From Paenibacillus mellifer (GTDB lineage: Bacteria > Bacillota > Bacilli > Paenibacillales > Paenibacillaceae), in the NCBI RefSeq assembly GCF_023195895.1, contig NZ_JALPRK010000004.1:222709-286708 (forward strand): a DNA stretch of 64,000 bases, written 5' to 3'. The position numbers and the translations under genes were made by a program. This document shows, piece after piece, positions 62,115 to 64,000 of the stretch (the first letter of the stretch is position 1; each line of letters starts with the position of its first letter). The notes under the pieces were generated by a model. It ran no database searches and was not told the origin of the DNA. It was given only the letters and a program-made list of their open reading frames with translations.

Positions 62115-64000
62115 TTAATCATAAAAAGCTTCCATTTCCTCCACATCCCGCCCGATTTGAACGAGGATGCTCTTCCAATGCGACAGCTCCTCCGGCGTGG
62201 TTTTGGAGCCTTGAATGCTTTGCTCCCATTCCGCCCACAGTCCGCGGAACGTTTCGGCGGTTTGTTCCTTCCGAATGGCGATTTCACGTTCGTAGTGCTC
62301 CCGGAAATTCGCTTCCATCCCCTCCACGATCTCCTTCAGCTTGGCAAGAAGCGGTTCTTCGAGCCTCGCCCGCAGCTGCAAGCGCCCGCCGCCTTCAAAA
62401 AACACCTTCGGATTTTTGAAGGAAGGCCAATACGTTTCCGGCTCCAGCGTTCCGCCGTCCAACAAACCTTCGGGAATCACTGGCGTATTCCAGTTCGACT
62501 CGCTCTTTGAGTAGCTAAGCGGCATATCCAGTGTCGTCTCATGCCGGCGACACCATGCTTCCGCCTCGCGACGAAGCAACGCCTCTGCTTTGCGTTCCAG
62601 GCGCAGGGTTGTCGCGAGCAGTTCGCGCTCCAATTCGCCTGAAATTTGGTCCAGCCAACCGCGCATGGCGACGGTGAAATTGCGTTTGAGCGGACCGTTA
62701 TGCTCCTGCAACAGCGAAGGGTGGAAGAATTCGGCGAACAGCTCCAGCGCCTGTAACCTCACCCGTTGCACGACATGGAATAACAGCTCGGCGTTCTCCT
62801 GCTCCCATTCCCTGCCGATATCGACCCGGACAAACTCGGCAACCGCCTGCTCGAAGGCGTCCCGGCGTCCGCGCAGAGCGGTGAGCCGCTGTTCGGCGTT
62901 TTCTGTATTTTGCCCGGCGGCTTCCGTCCATTTGAATAACCGTTCGTGCATCTGCTTCATCATTGCGGCAGCGGAGGATACGGCCAAATTCCCCAGATCC
63001 TGTTCCAGGAAAGCGGAGAACCTCTGACGGAAGAGAGAGAACCCCGGATCGTCCGCGGCGTTCTCCCGGCCTGCGGCCATGGCTTGCATACTGGATACGG
63101 CAAACACGTTGGGTTGTTGAATCCCCGCCGTGCGAAGGCCATCCCGTACATGCTCCACAACGGCGGTTAGCTCTTCCTCGGAGGCTGCAAGATCGGCGGC
63201 GTTGACGACGAAGAACATTTTATCCAGGGCAAAGCTGCCTTTCATCCGCCCCAATTGACTTAACAGCTGCTTGTCGGCACGTGAGAACGCGTGATTGTAG
63301 TAGGTCACGAAGATGATCGCATCGGAATCCTTCATATATTGGAACGTGACCCCCGTATGACGGGCATGGATTGAATCCGCCCCCGGGGTGTCCACCAACA
63401 CAATTCCTTGTTCGGTTAACGAACAACTATAATAAAAATCTATTTCGGCTACGAAGCAGGCTTTCGTCTCATTTGCGGCATAGCTGCGGAACAACTCCGC
63501 CTCCACGACCTCCACCTGACCGAGTCGCTCTGCTGACTCCGCCCATCCGGCGGCCGCCGCTTGGAGGAAGCTGTAGTGAGAGCGACCGGCCGCCGGAATA
63601 TCTTCTGGTTTCAAGCGCCGAACCGCTTCCAGCCAGGACGCTTCCGACCAAGCTCCCAAGCCGAGAGCTTGGAAGGAATGGGCCAGGTCTTCGCGGATCG
63701 CCTCGGCGCTCTTGAATTTGACGGCGGCCGTGTTATGGCGCTGCCCGCTGGCTGGCGCCATCACACGGATGATCGCCGCGGTGGTCGGATGCGGCGATAC
63801 GGGCAACACGGCTTCGCCCAGCAAAGCGCTGGCGAAGGATGATTTCCCGGCGCTGAACGCCCCGAACAGCGCCACAGTGAAGACGCCGCCGCGCAGCTCG
63901 GCGGCTCGCCGGGTCAGCTCCCGCACCCCGGTGCCGAAGGCCGGGTGGGGAGCCAGCCGCTCCGCCGCGGCCGTCAGCCGCGCGGCGGCGGCAAGCGCGC
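62115..64000 (-). CDS. dynamin-family GTPase, C-terminal part (5' end outside window)
   Basis: The frame is open to the window edge, giving 627 residues with no start seen. The visible GTPase has a P-loop GAFSAGKSSFASALLG, switch I in PHPTTAAIIRV, G3 in LVDTPGADSIH and a G4-like VVNAAD. Helical stalk-like segments fill the rest, with alternating charged helices. In B. subtilis, DynA (YpbR) is a fusion of two such units that tethers and fuses membranes; the helical, Ala-rich stretch before the visible P-loop suggests a preceding unit, but I cannot see it. It may equally be a single-unit dynamin. The role is likely membrane repair or fusion. Confidence 0.8.
   Translation of the reverse strand, partial: ALAAAARLTAAAERLAPHPAFGTGVRELTRRAAELRGGVFTVALFGAFSAGKSSFASALLGEAVLPVSPHPTTAAIIRVMAPASGQRHNTAAVKFKSAEAIREDLAHSFQALGLGAWSEASWLEAVRRLKPEDIPAAGRSHYSFLQAAAAGWAESAERLGQVEVVEAELFRSYAANETKACFVAEIDFYYSCSLTEQGIVLVDTPGADSIHARHTGVTFQYMKDSDAIIFVTYYNHAFSRADKQLLSQLGRMKGSFALDKMFFVVNAADLAASEEELTAVVEHVRDGLRTAGIQQPNVFAVSSMQAMAAGRENAADDPGFSLFRQRFSAFLEQDLGNLAVSSAAAMMKQMHERLFKWTEAAGQNTENAEQRLTALRGRRDAFEQAVAEFVRVDIGREWEQENAELLFHVVQRVRLQALELFAEFFHPSLLQEHNGPLKRNFTVAMRGWLDQISGELERELLATTLRLERKAEALLRREAEAWCRRHETTLDMPLSYSKSESNWNTPVIPEGLLDGGTLEPETYWPSFKNPKVFFEGGGRLQLRARLEEPLLAKLKEIVEGMEANFREHYEREIAIRKEQTAETFRGLWAEWEQSIQGSKTTPEELSHWKSILVQIGRDVEEMEAFYD

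Overview
The window looks like chromosomal DNA of an endospore-forming Bacillales bacterium, most likely a Paenibacillus or close relative. This rests on gene content, not on any search: two complete spore-germinant-receptor operons, a sigI-rsgI pair, topoisomerase IV (parE-parC), PspA behind a sigma-W-type promoter, a YesM/YesN-type three-gene sensor beside a galactose-type ABC importer, and short intergenic repeat clusters. Base composition is moderate, start codons are ATG, GTG and TTG, and Shine-Dalgarno sites are strong. I saw no prophage, insertion sequence or CRISPR array; it reads as core and semi-core chromosome.

Layout. 1-3 kb: MFS permease (cut by the edge), AlkC-type DNA repair glycosylase, VOC protein. 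3-11.6 kb (minus): a two-component system with a coupled beta-propeller lipoprotein, then an operon of sugar-type binding protein, two permeases, an HlyD-like adaptor and a cell-wall amidase, with no ATPase gene. 11.6-15.8 kb: rsgI-sigI, an L,D-transpeptidase and an HD-GYP protein. 16-24.4 kb: two divergent germination operons with different gene orders (A-B-C-small and A-C-small-B); one small gene (48 codons) is easily overlooked. 24.4-30.6 kb: ABC ATPase, tandem GNAT protein, RNA-modification-type enzymes, MarR, ilvE and a divergent LysR gene whose promoters share a palindromic -35. 30.7-38 kb: parC, parE (with a candidate LexA box), a two-gene ABC-2 system and a GDSL hydrolase. 38.2 kb: tRNA-Lys. 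38.4-40.9 kb: DUF4178 protein and pspA, then a 0.7 kb gene-free repeat region, then a secreted CAP-domain protein. 41-49.4 kb: mglC-mglA-mglB with a CcpA site on the promoter, and the sensor lipoprotein-YesM-YesN cluster. 49.6-51.3 kb: papain-like protein, a second repeat cluster and an internally deleted hydrolase. 51.3-57.4 kb: livKHMGF followed by a DMT-type permease. 57.6-64 kb: GNAT protein, heterodimeric ABC exporter, and the C-terminal part of a dynamin-like GTPase.

The main themes are cell-envelope homeostasis (sigI/rsgI, amidase, L,D-transpeptidase, PspA, dynamin), spore germination, and nutrient sensing and uptake. The least conventional assemblies are the ATPase-less ABC/HlyD/amidase operon, the two mirrored germination operons with unlike fourth subunits, and two intergenic repeat clusters whose copies sit 50 bp apart. 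All functional statements are inferred from sequence recognition; no database search was run.
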